A DNA stretch of 64,000 bases from Begonia masoniana. Taxonomy: Eukaryota > Streptophyta > Magnoliopsida > Cucurbitales > Begoniaceae. Below, piece after piece: positions 53,709 to 64,000 of the stretch. Both the position numbers and the translations under genes were made by a program. Each line of letters starts with the position of its first letter. Position 1 is the stretch's first letter. The notes under the pieces were generated by a model that saw only the letters and a program-made list of their open reading frames with translations, was not told where the DNA came from and searched no databases. The DNA lies in contig CM039511.1 in assembly GCA_022432975.1 (NCBI GenBank), forward strand, positions 17,696,557 through 17,760,556, read 5' to 3'.

Positions 53709-55081
53709 TGTGACAACCAGAGAAGGGGTTGGGCAAAATCCCACATCATTTGAGGGAAGATAAAAATATTTCTTAAGTACCAAGTTGGATGACCACTTAG
53801 GAAGTACTCGTTGAAAACAAATCTGTGAGGACCGAAGTTCACCCAAAGCGGATAATATCTTACTGGGAGAAAAGGGTTCGTTACAAATGGTATCAAAGCC
53901 TCTACACAACAAGAAATGTGGCTGACGGGGACGTCGATTCCTCGAAAGGGAGGTGATTCTGACGACTCGCCGACGAAGATGTCGGGTCCCAAATGGGAGG
54001 TAGGGGGCGGTTGATTGTGACGACCCAAGAAGGGGTTGGGCACAATCCCACATCGCTTGGGGGAAGATAGAAATGTTCCATAAGTACCAAGTTGGGTGAC
54101 CACTTGGCAAGTCCTCGTTGAAACAAATCTGTGAAAGCTGAAGTTCACCCAAAGCAGATAATATCTTACTGGGAGGAAGGAGTTCGTTACAAATGGTATC
54201 AGAGCCTCTACCCAACCAGAAATGTCGCCGACGAAGATGTCGGGTCCCAAATGGGAGGTAGGGGGCGGTTGATTGTGACGACCCAAGAAGGGGTTGGGCA
54301 CAATCCCACATCGCTTGGGGGAAGATAGAAATGTTCCATAAGTACCAAGTTGGGTGACCACTTGGCAAGTCCTCGTTGAAACAAATCTGTGAAAGCTGAA
54401 GTTCACCCAAAGCAGATAATATCTTACTAGGAGGGAAGGAGTTCGTTACAAATGGTATCAGAGCCTCTACCCAACCAGAAATGTCGCCGACGAAGATGTC
54501 GGGTCCCCAAATGGGAGGTAGGGGGCGGTTGATTGTGACGACCCAAGAAGGGGTTGGGCACAATCCCACATCGCTTGGGGGGAAGATAGAAATGTTCTAT
54601 AAGTACCAAGTTGGGTGACCACTTGGCAAGTCCTCGTTGAAAACAAATCTGTGAAAGCTGAAGTTCACCCAAAGCAGATAATATCTTACTAGGAGGAAGG
54701 GGTTTGTTACAAATAGTATTAGAGCCTCTACTCAACCAGAAATGTGGCTGACGTGGACGTCGGGTCTCCAAAGTGGGGGGGGGGGGGGGGTTGATTGTGA
54801 CAACCCGAGAGAGGGTTGAGCACAATCCCACATCGCTTGGGGGAAGATAGAAATGTTCCATAAGTACCAAGTTGGGTGACCACTTGGCAAGTCCTCGTTG
54901 AAAACAAATCTGTGAAAGCCAAAATTCACATAAAGCGGATAATATCTTATTGGGAGGAAGGGGTTCGTTACAAATAGTATCAGAGCCTCTACCCAATCAG
55001 AAATATGGCCGACGTGGACGTCGAGTCTCCAATTTTTTTTTTTGGGGGGGGGTAATTGTGACGACCCGAGAGGGGGTTAAG

Positions 55082-58000
55082 TGTAACACCCGACAATTTT
55101 GCCATGTAAATATTCCTTGAATTATTAGACGGAATTAATAGAAATATTTATACAATGTATGTTTTGTGAGTTTTCCGATAGTTTCAATTGAATGTGGTGA
55201 TTCGTAAAGCCGATTTAAGGAAACTAAATAGTAAAATAGTTAAAAACCAATGGAAGGGCAAAATAGGGAAGGAATTAAGGTAGGTGGGTGGGAGCCAATG
55301 GATGGTTGCCAAATGTTCATAACTTGCTGAGAAACCTACCTATTGTCTCCTCTTCTCTTCTCTTCTACGTAAACCTTCATTTTCATCCTCCTCTCTGTTC
55401 TCTCTTTCAGGCGATTGAGACAAACTTCCAAAAACCTTGTTTCACCTATTTCTTCTGTTTCCTTCAGCAAAGGTAATCATCTAACCTAGTTAACGAGTTT
55501 GGACAAGTTAAGATGTGAGTTTTGTGGAAGTCAAAGGTTACGATAGTTGGAGTGAACTCACTGTTTTTACATGAAAACACATTGGTTTGTTTTCTAAAGG
55601 TCTGAATGGAGTTTGAAGCTTATTCTACTAAGTTATTAGTTAGCATTTGTAGCTCTGTTGATTTTCCTTACGTTCATGTTTTAGGTCCGTGTATAACCGA
55701 GACGTTCAAGACTTGTAACTCTACAGCAATAGGTAAGTTCATACGTATAGGTTTTGCCCTTAAGGCCCTACAATACGGAGGTACTAGGTTTTATGTTGTC
55801 GAGATTTATGTTGGGTAGTTAAACCATAGGTTATGTTTTAGGTTAAGTGTGTTCTGTTTTATATCCTGCTTATTATTATTCTGTCGCCTGTCTATGAATG
55901 TTCATGCATACATGTTTTCTCTGAAAGTCATGAAAATATTTTCTGCACACGGTTTGAAGTTAAGCAAGATAAAACCTGTAATGTATGGTTAAGTGTGGAC
56001 GAGGACTAGCATCCTGTCATGTACTCCTGTTATGTCCTGTTGTGGCATGTACTCTTGTTGCGCCAGCTCTTCTGCCCACTTATACCTTCATGTCCAGTGA
56101 AATGTAATGTAATGTTCATGTATTTGAAAATATTCATGCATAGCACGTGCATCACTTTGCATTGTATGTTCTTTCTGAGCTCTAGGCTCATAGTTGAACT
56201 CTCTTGTAGGTATGGATCCTCTAGAGGAGGACATTGTGCCTCAAGATGATGAGTTGATGTATTTTGCGAGATGAGCTCACGGGATGGTTGTTGCAGTCAG
56301 ACAAGAGTTAACTTTGTGAGAATGTACTTTTTGAAGTTATGTCAAGTTCTGTAACATCTTTTGAAGTTTTTAAAAAAACATTTGAAGTGTAGGTTCAGTT
56401 CTGTACAACTTTTAAGTTCTTTTAAAACGACGTATGGAATCTGTATTGATGTCTAAAACCTCTGTATTTGACAGTTGTATCTATATATTTTGAAATATTC
56501 TGGAACTGTATTGAGTTTCCTCTGATTAGTTCAAGCAGGGGTGGTCTCTGGTTTTAGAGCTATCCAAGCAGATTGATTTTCTTAAACTTATGTCACGTTT
56601 CCTGTTATGTCTGAAAATCACGTTCTGAATCAGTTTTTGAGAATTTGAAACTTTTATGCCATCTGTTTTTATGCTCCCTGTTCGTATGTCTTCCTGTTAA
56701 AAGCTGTCAAATTTTGTCTTTAAAACTACATCTTCTGATTACATCCACCGCTACTTTTAAGTTCACATCCACCTGTGAACAGTAAATTTCTGTCTGTAGT
56801 TCACATCCACCGGTGAACAGTAAATTTCTCTTTGTAGTTCACATCCACCGGTGAACAGTAAATTTCTCTTTGTAGTTCACATCCACCTGTGAACAGTAAA
56901 ATTTCTATTTGTAGTTCACATCCACCTGTGAACAGTAAATTTCTCTTTGTAATTCACATCCACCTGTGAACAGTAAAATTTCTGTTTGTAGTTCACATGC
57001 ACCTATGAACAGTAAATTTCTCTTTGTAGTTCACATCCACCTGTGAACAGTAAATTTCTGTTTGTAGTTCACATCCACCTGTGAACAGTAAATTTCTCTT
57101 TGTAGTTCACATCCACCTGTGAACAGTAAATTTCTGTTTGTAGTTCACATCCACCTGTGAACAGTAAATTTCTGTCTGTAGTTCACATCCACCTGTGAAC
57201 AGTAAATTTCTGTTTGTAGTTCACATCCACCTGTGAACAGTGAATTTCTCTTTGTAGTTCACATCCACCTGTGAACAGTAAATTTCTGTTTGTAGTTCAC
57301 ATCCACCTGTGAACAGTAAATTTCTCTTTGTAGTTCACATCCACCTGTGAACAGTAAATTTCTCTTTGTAGTTCACATCCACCTGTGAACAGTAAATTTC
57401 TCTTTGTAGTTCACATCCACCTGTGAACAGTAAATTTCTCTTTGTAGTTCACATCCACCTGTGAACAGTAAATTTCTCTTTGTAGTTCACATCCACCTGT
57501 GAACAGTAAATTTCTGTTTGTAGTTCACATCCACCTGTGAACAGTAAATTTCTCTTTGTAGTTCACATCCACCTGTGAACAGTAAATTTCTCTTTGTAGT
57601 TCACATCCACCTGTGAACAGTAAATTTCTCTTTGTAGTTCACATCCACCTGTGAACAGTAAATTTCTGTTTGTAGTTCACATCCACCTGTGAACAGTAAA
57701 TTTCTGTTTGTAGTTCACATCCACCTGTGAACAGTAAATTTCTCTTTGTAGTTCACATCCACCTGTGAACAGTAAATTTCTCTTTGTAGTTCACATCCAC
57801 CTGTGAACAGTAAATTTCTGTTTGTAGTTCACATCCACCTGTGAACAGTAAATTTCTGTTTGTAGTTCATATCCACCTGTGAACAGTAAATTTCTGTTTG
57901 TAGTTCACATCCACCTGTGAACAGTAAATTTCTCTTTGTAGTTCACATCCACCTGTGAACAGTAAATTTCTGTTTGTAGTTCACGTCCACCTGTGAACAG

Positions 58001-59392
58001 TAAAATTTCTGTTTGTAGTTCACATCCACCTGTGAACAGTAAATTTCTCTTTGTAGTTCACATCCACCTGTGAACAGTAAATTTCTCTTTGTAGTTCACA
58101 TCCACCTGTGAACAGTAAATTTCTCTTTGTAGTTCACATCCACCTGTGAACAGTAAAATTTCTGTTTGTAGTTCACATCCACCTGTGAACAGTAAAATTT
58201 CTGTTTGTAGTTCACATCCACCTGTGAACAGTAAATTTCTCTTTGTAGTTCACATCCACCTGTGAACAGTAAATTTCTCTTTGTAGTTCACATCCACCTG
58301 TGAACAGTAAAATTTCTGTCTATAGTTCACATCCACCTGTGAACAGTAAATTTTTGATTTCTGTTTGTAGTTCACGTCCACCTGTGAACAGTAAAATTTC
58401 TGTTTGTAGTTCACATCCACCTGTGAACAGTAAATTTCTCTTTGTAGTTCACATCCACCTGTGAACAGTAAAATTTCTGTTTGTAGTTCACATCCACCTG
58501 TGAACAGTAAAATTTCTGTTTGTAGTTCACATCCACCTGTGAACAGTAAATTTCTCTTTGTAGTTCACATCCACCGGTGAACAGTAAATTTCTCTTTGTA
58601 GTTCACATCCACCTGTGAACAGTAAAATTTCTGTTTGTAGTTCACATCCACCTGTGAACAGTAAATTTCTCTTTGTAGTTCACATCCACCTGTGAACAGT
58701 AAAATTTCTGTTTGTAGTTCACATGCACCTATGAACAGTAAATTTCTCTTTGTAGTTCACATCCACCTATGAACAGTAAAATTTCTGTTTGTAGTTCACA
58801 TCCACCTGTGAACAGTAAAATTTCTGTTTGTAGTTCACATCCACCTGTGAACAGTAAAATTTCTGTTTGTAGTTCACATCCACCTGTGAACAGTAAAATT
58901 TCTGTTTGTAGTTCACATCCACCTGTGAACAGTAAAATTTCTGTCTATAGTTCACATCCACCTGTGAACAGTAAATTTCTATCTGTAGTTCACGTTCACA
59001 TGTGAACAGTGAATTTCTGTCTGTAGTTCACATCCACCTGTGAACAGTAAATTTCTGTGAACTCCCAGTATGCCTTTTAGTCTATATTCCTTGTTTATTT
59101 TCACTGCATGTATTTTTATCGTGTTTCCTCTGCATGCCCGTCGTCCATCTAGTCTTTTATTTAAATGTCCCAAGTATTCTGGTTTCCTTCTGTAATTCAT
59201 TCTGCAGCCCGGTTTAACTATTTTACCGTTTTGACTTTAAATCCAGAGAAGGTTTTCTCTAGTTGTAAAGTTTTAAGAGTTTGTTTTAAAAGTCTAGTCT
59301 GTTTGTTTAAAGTTCAAAAAAATATATAGTCCCCGTTTTGAATGTCCTGGAGTGATGGCTCCTCGGACCCCGATCGGGTCGAGGCTGTCACA
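55082..59392 (+). mobile_element. 4.3-kb solo Tekay LTR inside Cassandra LTR 6
   Basis: TGTAACACCCGAC to GAGGCTGTCACA with exact TTAAG duplications at 55077-55081 and 59393-59397. Intron 1 is 55473-55684, microexon 55685-55732 (48 bp), donor AATAG|GTAAGTTC, acceptor TCTTGTAG at 56209, then MDPLEEDIVPQDDE. Its extra 2 kb relative to sister LTRs is the 38-bp minisatellite. Confidence 0.94.
56737..59055 (+). repeat. 38-bp minisatellite, about 60 units
   Basis: Each unit contains TTCACATCCACCTGTGAA followed by CAGTAAATTTCT and CTTTGTAG or GTTTGTAG; units are 38 or 39 bp depending on an extra A. The TTCACA...TGTGAA core is itself an inverted repeat. Early units and a few inside keep CCGGTGAA. A variant block with CACATGCACCTATGAACAG occurs at about 56993 and again at 58724 and 58760, indicating higher-order duplication. 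The units are continuous, with no spacers. Confidence 0.97.
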
Positions 59393-59397
59393 TTAAG

Positions 59398-59548
59398 CAC
59401 AATCCCACATCGCTTCGGGAGAAGCTGGAAATGTTCCATAAGTAAAGGATTCCTCTACAAGATAGTAAGATGCGTTTTGGGAGCACAGTTGTACCGGATC
59501 CCATCAGAACTCTAAGTTAAGAGTGCTCCGGTGAGAGCCGTGCCAAGG
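59398..59548 (+). ncRNA. 5S rRNA-derived block in Cassandra LTR 6 (interrupted)
   Basis: Contains TACCGGATCCCATCAGAACT, CTAAGTTAAGAGTGCTCCGG and TGAGAGCCGTGCCAAGG, the first two thirds of 5S rRNA with the A-box region. The 3' third resumes only as GGTCCTCGTTG at about 60048, because a minisatellite block sits between. LTRs 1-5 of the array lack this segment altogether. Confidence 0.8.
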
Positions 59549-60048
59549 TAGTTCACATCCACCTGTGAACAGTAAAATTTCTGTTTGTAGTTCACATCCA
59601 CCTGTGAACAGTAAAATTTCTGTTTGTAGTTCACATCCACCTGTGAACAGTAAAATTTCTGTTTGTAGTTCACATCCACCTGTGAACAGTAAAATTTCTG
59701 TTTGTAGTTCACATCCACCTGTGAACAGTAAATTTCTCTTTGTAGTTCACATCCACCTGTGAACAGTAAAATTTCTGTTTGTAGTTCACATCCACCTGTG
59801 AACAGTAAAATTTCTGTTTGTAGTTCACATCCACCTGTGAACAGTAAATTTCTCTTTGTAGTTCACATCCACCTGTGAACAGTAAAATTTCTGTTTGTAG
59901 TTCACATCCACCTGTGAACAGTAAAATTTCTGTTTGTAGTTCACATCCACCTGTGAACAGTAAATTTCTCTTTGTAGTTCACATCCACCTGTGAACAGTA
60001 AAATTTCTGTTTGTAGTTCACATCCACCTGTGAACAGTAAAATTTCTG
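59549..60048 (+). repeat. Second block of the 38-bp minisatellite, inside Cassandra LTR 6
   Basis: About 13 units of the same repeat as 56737-59055, mostly the 39-bp AAAATTTCTGTTTG form found at the distal end of the large array. It replaces the TGGGTGACC...GGGAA part of the 5S block with no Tekay LTR sequence around it, so only repeat units were copied in. Confidence 0.93.
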
Positions 60049-60134
60049 GTCCTCGTTGAAAATAATCCGTGAGGACTAAAGTTCGCCCAAAGCAGACAAT
60101 ATCTTACTGGGAGGAAGGAGTTCGTTACATTCAC

Positions 60135-60406
60135 CGTCTTTTTCTCTTGGAACAAATCTAATTTAATATATGATTTGCTCCATTAATCTCAAAGAATGAT
60201 ACGGTGAACATGCGGTAAAATCGTTAGATTATGAAAAGAGTGGAGTACTCAAACCTGCCTTGCATGAATTAAACTTTGCGATGTTCTTCTGGGCTGAAAA
60301 AGCCGATATAACAAATTACATCCCGGAGATATTTCAAATTGTAATTATATATTTTTGTTTATTTAAATAAAAAAATTATTTTAGTTTATTTTAAGAATAT
60401 TTATTT
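60135..60406. mobile_element. Palindromic MITE, right arm
   Basis: Partner of 53513-53708, beginning with the ~70-bp loop (CGTCTTTTTCTCTTGG) and then the arm GGTGAACATGCGGTAAAATC. It ends in AT-rich sequence cut by the Tekay LTR at 60407. Confidence 0.72.
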
Positions 60407-61948
60407 TGTGACAGCCCCAGACCCGATCGGGGCCAAGGAGCCATCACTCCGGGACATTTAACAGAGAACGGGACGTATATATTTTTTTTGAACCAAACAG
60501 ACTGAACTTTTAAGAGCAAACCCTTAAAAGCATTACAGAGAGAGAAAACATTCTCTGGATTTGAAAGTAAAGCGGGAAAACAGTTAAAATCGGACTACAG
60601 AATGAACGGCAGAAGAAATCATAATACTTGGAACGTTTAAATAAAAGGTTGGATGGACGACGGGCATGCAGAGAACAACGTGATAAGATACATGCAGAGA
60701 ACATAAATGAGAAATATAAACTGGAAGAAAGGCTACAGTGAATAACGGAATCGGGTGATCTAGGGCAGGAGAAGTAATTGAACGGGGGCGGGAGAAGTAA
60801 GGCGAAAGTCAGCGGTAGATGTGAATAAGACAAAAGTGAACAGTAAACAGCGGCATATGTGAATAAACTAAAAGCAACACAAACAACGGTAAAAGTAAAG
60901 CAGATGACGTCAGGCAGAAGATGTGGATGACGTCAGGCGGAAGATGTAAATAAACTGGGCGGAAGATGTGGGCAGATGACGTCAGGCAAAAGATATGGAT
61001 GACGTCAGGCGAAAGATGTAAATAAACTGGGCGAAAATGAACTATTCACCGTAGAAGTGAACTACAGGCAGAAGGGGACTGTTCACCGATGGGAGTGAAT
61101 TAATGACAGAAATGAACCGTTCACCGGTGGAAGTGAACTACAGACAGAAATGAACTTTAAAGGCAGCGATGGATGTAATCGGAAGATGTGAGATGAATGA
61201 CGTCAGGCGGTAGATGTAAATAAACCGGAGCAGTGGATGTGAATCCTAAGGCAGTAGATGGAAATAAACTGAAGCGGTAGATGTGAATCCTAAGGCAGCA
61301 GTGGATGTGATTTTAAATGGCAGCAGGCAGCGGTGGATGTGATTTTAAAGGGCAGCGGTAGATGTGAGTTTTAAAGGCTGAATTGACAACATTTAACAGG
61401 AAGACATATGAACGGGGAGTATAAAAACAGAAGGCATAAAAGTTTAAAATTCTCAAAAACCGATTCAAAACATGATTTTCGTACATAACAGAAAACATAA
61501 CATAAGTTTAAGAAAATCAATCTGCATGAATAGCTCTAAAACCAAAAACCACCCATACATGAACTAATCAGAGGAAACTCAATGCAGTTCCAGAATATTT
61601 CAAAATATATAGATACAACTGTTAAATACAGAGGTTTTAGACATCAATACAGATTCCATACGTCGTTTTAAAAAGAACACAAAAGTTGTACAGAACTGAA
61701 CCTACACTTCAAATGTTTTTAAAAACTTCAAAAGATGTTACAGAATTTGACATAACTTCAGACAATACATTCTCACAGAGTTAACTCTTGTCTGACTGCA
61801 ACAACCAAACCCCATGAGCTCGATCCGCCAACTACATTAAATCATCATCTTGAGGCACAAGGTCCTCATCTTGGGGATTCATACCTACAATAGGGAGTTC
61901 AACTATAAGCCTAAAGCTCAGTAAGAACATATAAAAATGTAGTGATGC
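60407..61948 (-). mobile_element. Tekay LTR, reverse, interrupted at 61949
   Basis: Starts TGTGACAGCCCCAGACCCGA and follows the LTR in reverse through a minisatellite (about 60780-61370), hairpin (about 61522-61562) and the exon 3 region (near 61880). At GTAGTGATGC an unrelated LTR begins. Its remaining 5' half should lie beyond the window. Confidence 0.85.
60780..61370 (-). repeat. LTR minisatellite, mixed motifs
   Basis: Irregular units of GATGACGTCAGGCGGAAGAT, GGCAGCGGTGGATGTGA and GTTCACCGGTGGAAGTGAA. It combines the TGACGTCA motif of the 4-kb array with the TTCACC motif that became the 38-bp repeat at 57 kb. Confidence 0.7.
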
Positions 61949-62604
61949 TGTAGCACCCGGTTCCATTGAACCATATGAACTTTTATAGAAGGGTTGGGGA
62001 GAGTCATTGATTAGGTTAATAAATGAACAGGTGAGGGTATGATGGTAATTAGCATTTTTACTTAGTGGATAACATATTTAGGGAAAAGTCCAGCGTAGGT
62101 AGCCGCCACTATCCCTTATTTTTCCTCTTTCGGCGTTCAGCTCGAGCAGTAGAACTCTCTAAGCGATTCTCTCGCCCGATTCTCCTTCAACCTAGGTAAG
62201 TCTTGTTTTCCTGCATTTTAGTAATTAGTTTACTGAGAGAATACAATGAGGAGATTTTGAGGTTGCTGTGATTGAGGGTGGGTTCGGGTACCTGATGGTA
62301 AATAGGAATGCACGAAGATCTAAGATTCCAAACTAATTTCCTTAGACTCTTGGGAAGTTTAGAATGAAGTTTAACTAATACACTGTCAACGGTTTTAGGT
62401 TGAGCAATACCCGAAGTGGTTAGCAACCCAGACAATCCCCGGGAACCCAGGTAAGTAAAGTATGCATGTGCCTTCGGGCCTACATCACAAAACAGTAGGG
62501 TTATGCATGTTGTGAATGATTTTGTATGTCATGCATCATATTTTTGAAAGATTACGAAAATGAATTTCCATGTAAGAATGGTGAGGTATGAACTGAATGT
62601 GACA

Positions 62605-62796
62605 GAACAGCTATTAAGGGAATTCATCCGCCCCTTAATCGAGTAGAGGATGTATGACATTGGGAGAATTGATCTCACTCCCAAGGGAATCGAGGGATCA
62701 GAACAGCTATTAAGGGAATTCATCTGCCCCTTAATCGAGTAGAGGATGTATGACATTGGGAGAATTGATCCCACTCCCAAGGGAACCGAGGGATCA
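62605..62796 (+). repeat. 96-bp tandem duplication
   Basis: Two copies starting GAACAGCTATTAAGGG and ending CGAGGGATCA, differing at only a few bases. It lies in predicted intron 2 of the second-family LTR. Confidence 0.92.
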
Positions 62797-63359
62797 GATC
62801 AGTTTATGAACATATGTGTATGCAACTGAGATGAGAAAATAGAAATTGCATGTTTAGGAATTTATGTTTCAGCAATGCATTTCATTACTGCTTTACTTAC
62901 TTAGCATTAGGCTAATAGATGAGTTTTGTGATGTAGGTGTTGAGGATACTGCAGGTGAATTCTCCGAGTTCATTGAGGGATAGGCTGGTTGGAGGAGCAC
63001 ATTCATGTTTCGGCCTGGTAAACTGATGAGGCGGATTAACTGATGTCAGTAGGTGTGAAAGATTAGTTGTCAGTGTTTCAAATTAAATATGTTGATTTTG
63101 TCATAACAGTAGTGATTTCAATGTTTTGAATTCGTTTTTGAGTTCCTCTTCTGATACTAGTATTCTGTAGGGGTTTGATGTTAGTACTTGCTGTTTTTTT
63201 TTTTTGAGTAATGCATTGGCTTGAGTCGTTTTCCGGTTAGTTTCAGCAAAATGAGTAAGTTCTTTCTGTAATTAGAGTTGTCTTGTGTAGTAAGTAGTTG
63301 ATGGTGCATTGCTCTGCTCTCTGCCGGTAGATGATGTCTATCAGCAGAGGTTGGGTTAT

Positions 63360-63560
63360 AGTTTTATTTCCATCGGAAGATGTCTTCAGATAAGTCATCA
63401 GATGATGTAGACTTATTTCTATCGGAAGATGTCTTCAGATAAGTCATCGGATGATGTAGGCTTATTTTTATCGGAAGATGTCTTCAGATAAGTCATCGGA
63501 TGATGTAGGCTTATTTCTATCGGAATATGTCTTCAGATAAGCCGTCGGATGATGTAGATT
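63360..63560 (+). repeat. ~50-bp minisatellite
   Basis: About four units with ATCGGAAGATGTCTTCAGAT and AAGTCATCGGATGATGTAG. The motif echoes the GGAAGATG words of the Tekay arrays. Confidence 0.88.
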
Positions 63561-63597
63561 TTACGCAATCGGTATGAGCTGGCAACATGTTTTGTCG

Positions 63598-63810
63598 TTA
63601 GTTACCGGAGGATGTCGTTGTTAAACACACCGGATGATGTAGAATAGGTTTTTGTCGTTTAGTAACCGGTGGATGTCGTGTGTTAATCCACCGGAAGATG
63701 TAGGAAATGTTTTGTCGTTTTGTGACCGGTGGATGTCGTGTGTTAATCCACCGGAAGATGTAGGAAATGTTTTGTCGTTTTGTGACCGGTGGATGCTGTA
63801 TAACGTCGAT
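63598..63810 (+). repeat. ~60-bp minisatellite
   Basis: About three and a half units with TTTTGTCGTTTTGTGACCGG, TGGATGTCGTG and TTAATCCACCGGAAGATGTA. The CCGGTGGAT...ATCCACCGG part is an inverted repeat within the unit. Confidence 0.88.
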
Positions 63811-64000
63811 CATCCGGCTGACGACATCGGAAGGTGTAGAGCGTATTTTGTCGTTTTGCCACCAGATGATGTCTTCTATTTTCTGCTTCAGCCTCTTTTT
63901 GTTGACTTGGTTCAGCGGCAGATGTGTTTGACTTTCGCCGCCTTTAAAGTAACTCGCGATTTAAACTTTATTTTCCCTTGGTCAACTATTTCTAACATTT

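Larger units (their letters stand above)
53709..60129 (+). mobile_element. Cassandra TRIM array 3, six LTRs
   Basis: LTRs start TGTGACRACC and end GTTCGTTACA or GTTACA: 53709-53885, 54016-54191, 54274-54450, 54534-54711, 54796-54972, and a last one 55057-55081 plus 59398-60129. Internal segments of ~85 bp (131 bp for the first) begin AATGGTATCAGAGCCTC (tRNA-Met PBS) and end in a G-rich tract before TTGAT. TTCAC duplications flank the whole array (53704-53708, 60130-60134). LTRs 1-5 lack most of the 5S block; LTR 6 has the missing part but is interrupted twice. Confidence 0.9.
61949..64000 (+). mobile_element. LTR of a second, related family (continues off-window)
   Basis: Begins TGTAGCACCCGGTTCC; the GATGC before it should recur at its far end. 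The body does not align with Tekay LTRs at sequence level but has the same layout: donor CCTAG|GTAAGT at 62195/62196, acceptor TTTTAG at 62398, microexon 62399-62450 (52 bp), donor CCAG|GTAAGT, and acceptor GATGTAG at 62936. The next frame ends VEDTAGEFSEFIEG then stop. Minisatellites follow near the 3' part. No coding region is seen. Confidence 0.75.

Noticed and set aside
53694..54996. Minus-strand frames of up to 291 codons with repeated GTYGTFLSSPKRCG-type segments
   Set aside because: They run antisense through the tandem Cassandra LTRs; the repeat period and sequence explain them.
56737..59055. Regular 38-bp direct repeats resembling a CRISPR array
   Set aside because: Units are contiguous, without unique spacers, in a plant LTR with no cas genes; it is a minisatellite.

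Overview
The window is repeat-dense nuclear DNA from a flowering plant, probably a eudicot (inferred from an AT-rich background and the element families present: Ty3/gypsy chromoviruses of the Tekay/Del type, Cassandra TRIMs carrying 5S rRNA sequence, MuDR-type MULEs, a hAT-like element and MITEs). I see no intact cellular gene. Host-gene traces are limited to an HSP70 scrap inside a Pack-MULE (38.9 kb) and a papain-type cysteine protease scrap (23.1 kb). A 100-N gap lies at 41588-41687.

Layout. 1-9930: Tekay element A (+), 5' part off-window, with a solo LTR nested in its integrase (3599-6723) and a 3' LTR at 7476-9930. 9931-10913: one copy of a palindromic element plus AT-rich flank, seen again at 26.3-27.4 kb. 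10914-22207: a large MULE with ~830-bp terminal inverted repeats, a dead MuDR-like transposase (+), a second degenerate ORF on the opposite strand, and nested insertions: a three-LTR Cassandra array (14135-17712) itself hit by a Tekay solo LTR (14493-16790), a hAT-like element (19480-20438) and a 650-bp solo LTR of another family (20914-21563). 23562-26292: an unusual Tekay insertion with inverted U5 ends on both sides and a target duplication. 27446-37478: Tekay element F (-) with both LTRs, target duplication TGTAC and a Cassandra-derived insertion in integrase. 37812-38302: a TRIM-like pair. 38603-39726: the Pack-MULE. 41688-46420: fragmented Tekay elements. 47731 to about 53.4 kb: a second MULE with a Tekay solo LTR in its intron. 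53513-60406: a palindromic MITE split by a six-LTR Cassandra array, which contains a 4.3-kb solo LTR swollen by a 38-bp minisatellite. 60407-64000: one more Tekay LTR, broken by an LTR of a related second family.

Most interesting signal. Tekay LTRs here, and the LTR at 61949, share an exon-like layout: exon 1 donor, a short intron, a 48-55 bp microexon, a second intron, then an exon 3 that in most copies opens with a short acidic ORF. In both LTRs of element F, intron 1 is absent exactly at the predicted exon-exon junction, as expected if a spliced transcript had been reverse transcribed. Further points are the U5-U5 palindromic insertion, copy-specific minisatellites at one LTR position, transfer of a minisatellite into a Cassandra LTR, and multi-LTR Cassandra arrays with intact target duplications.
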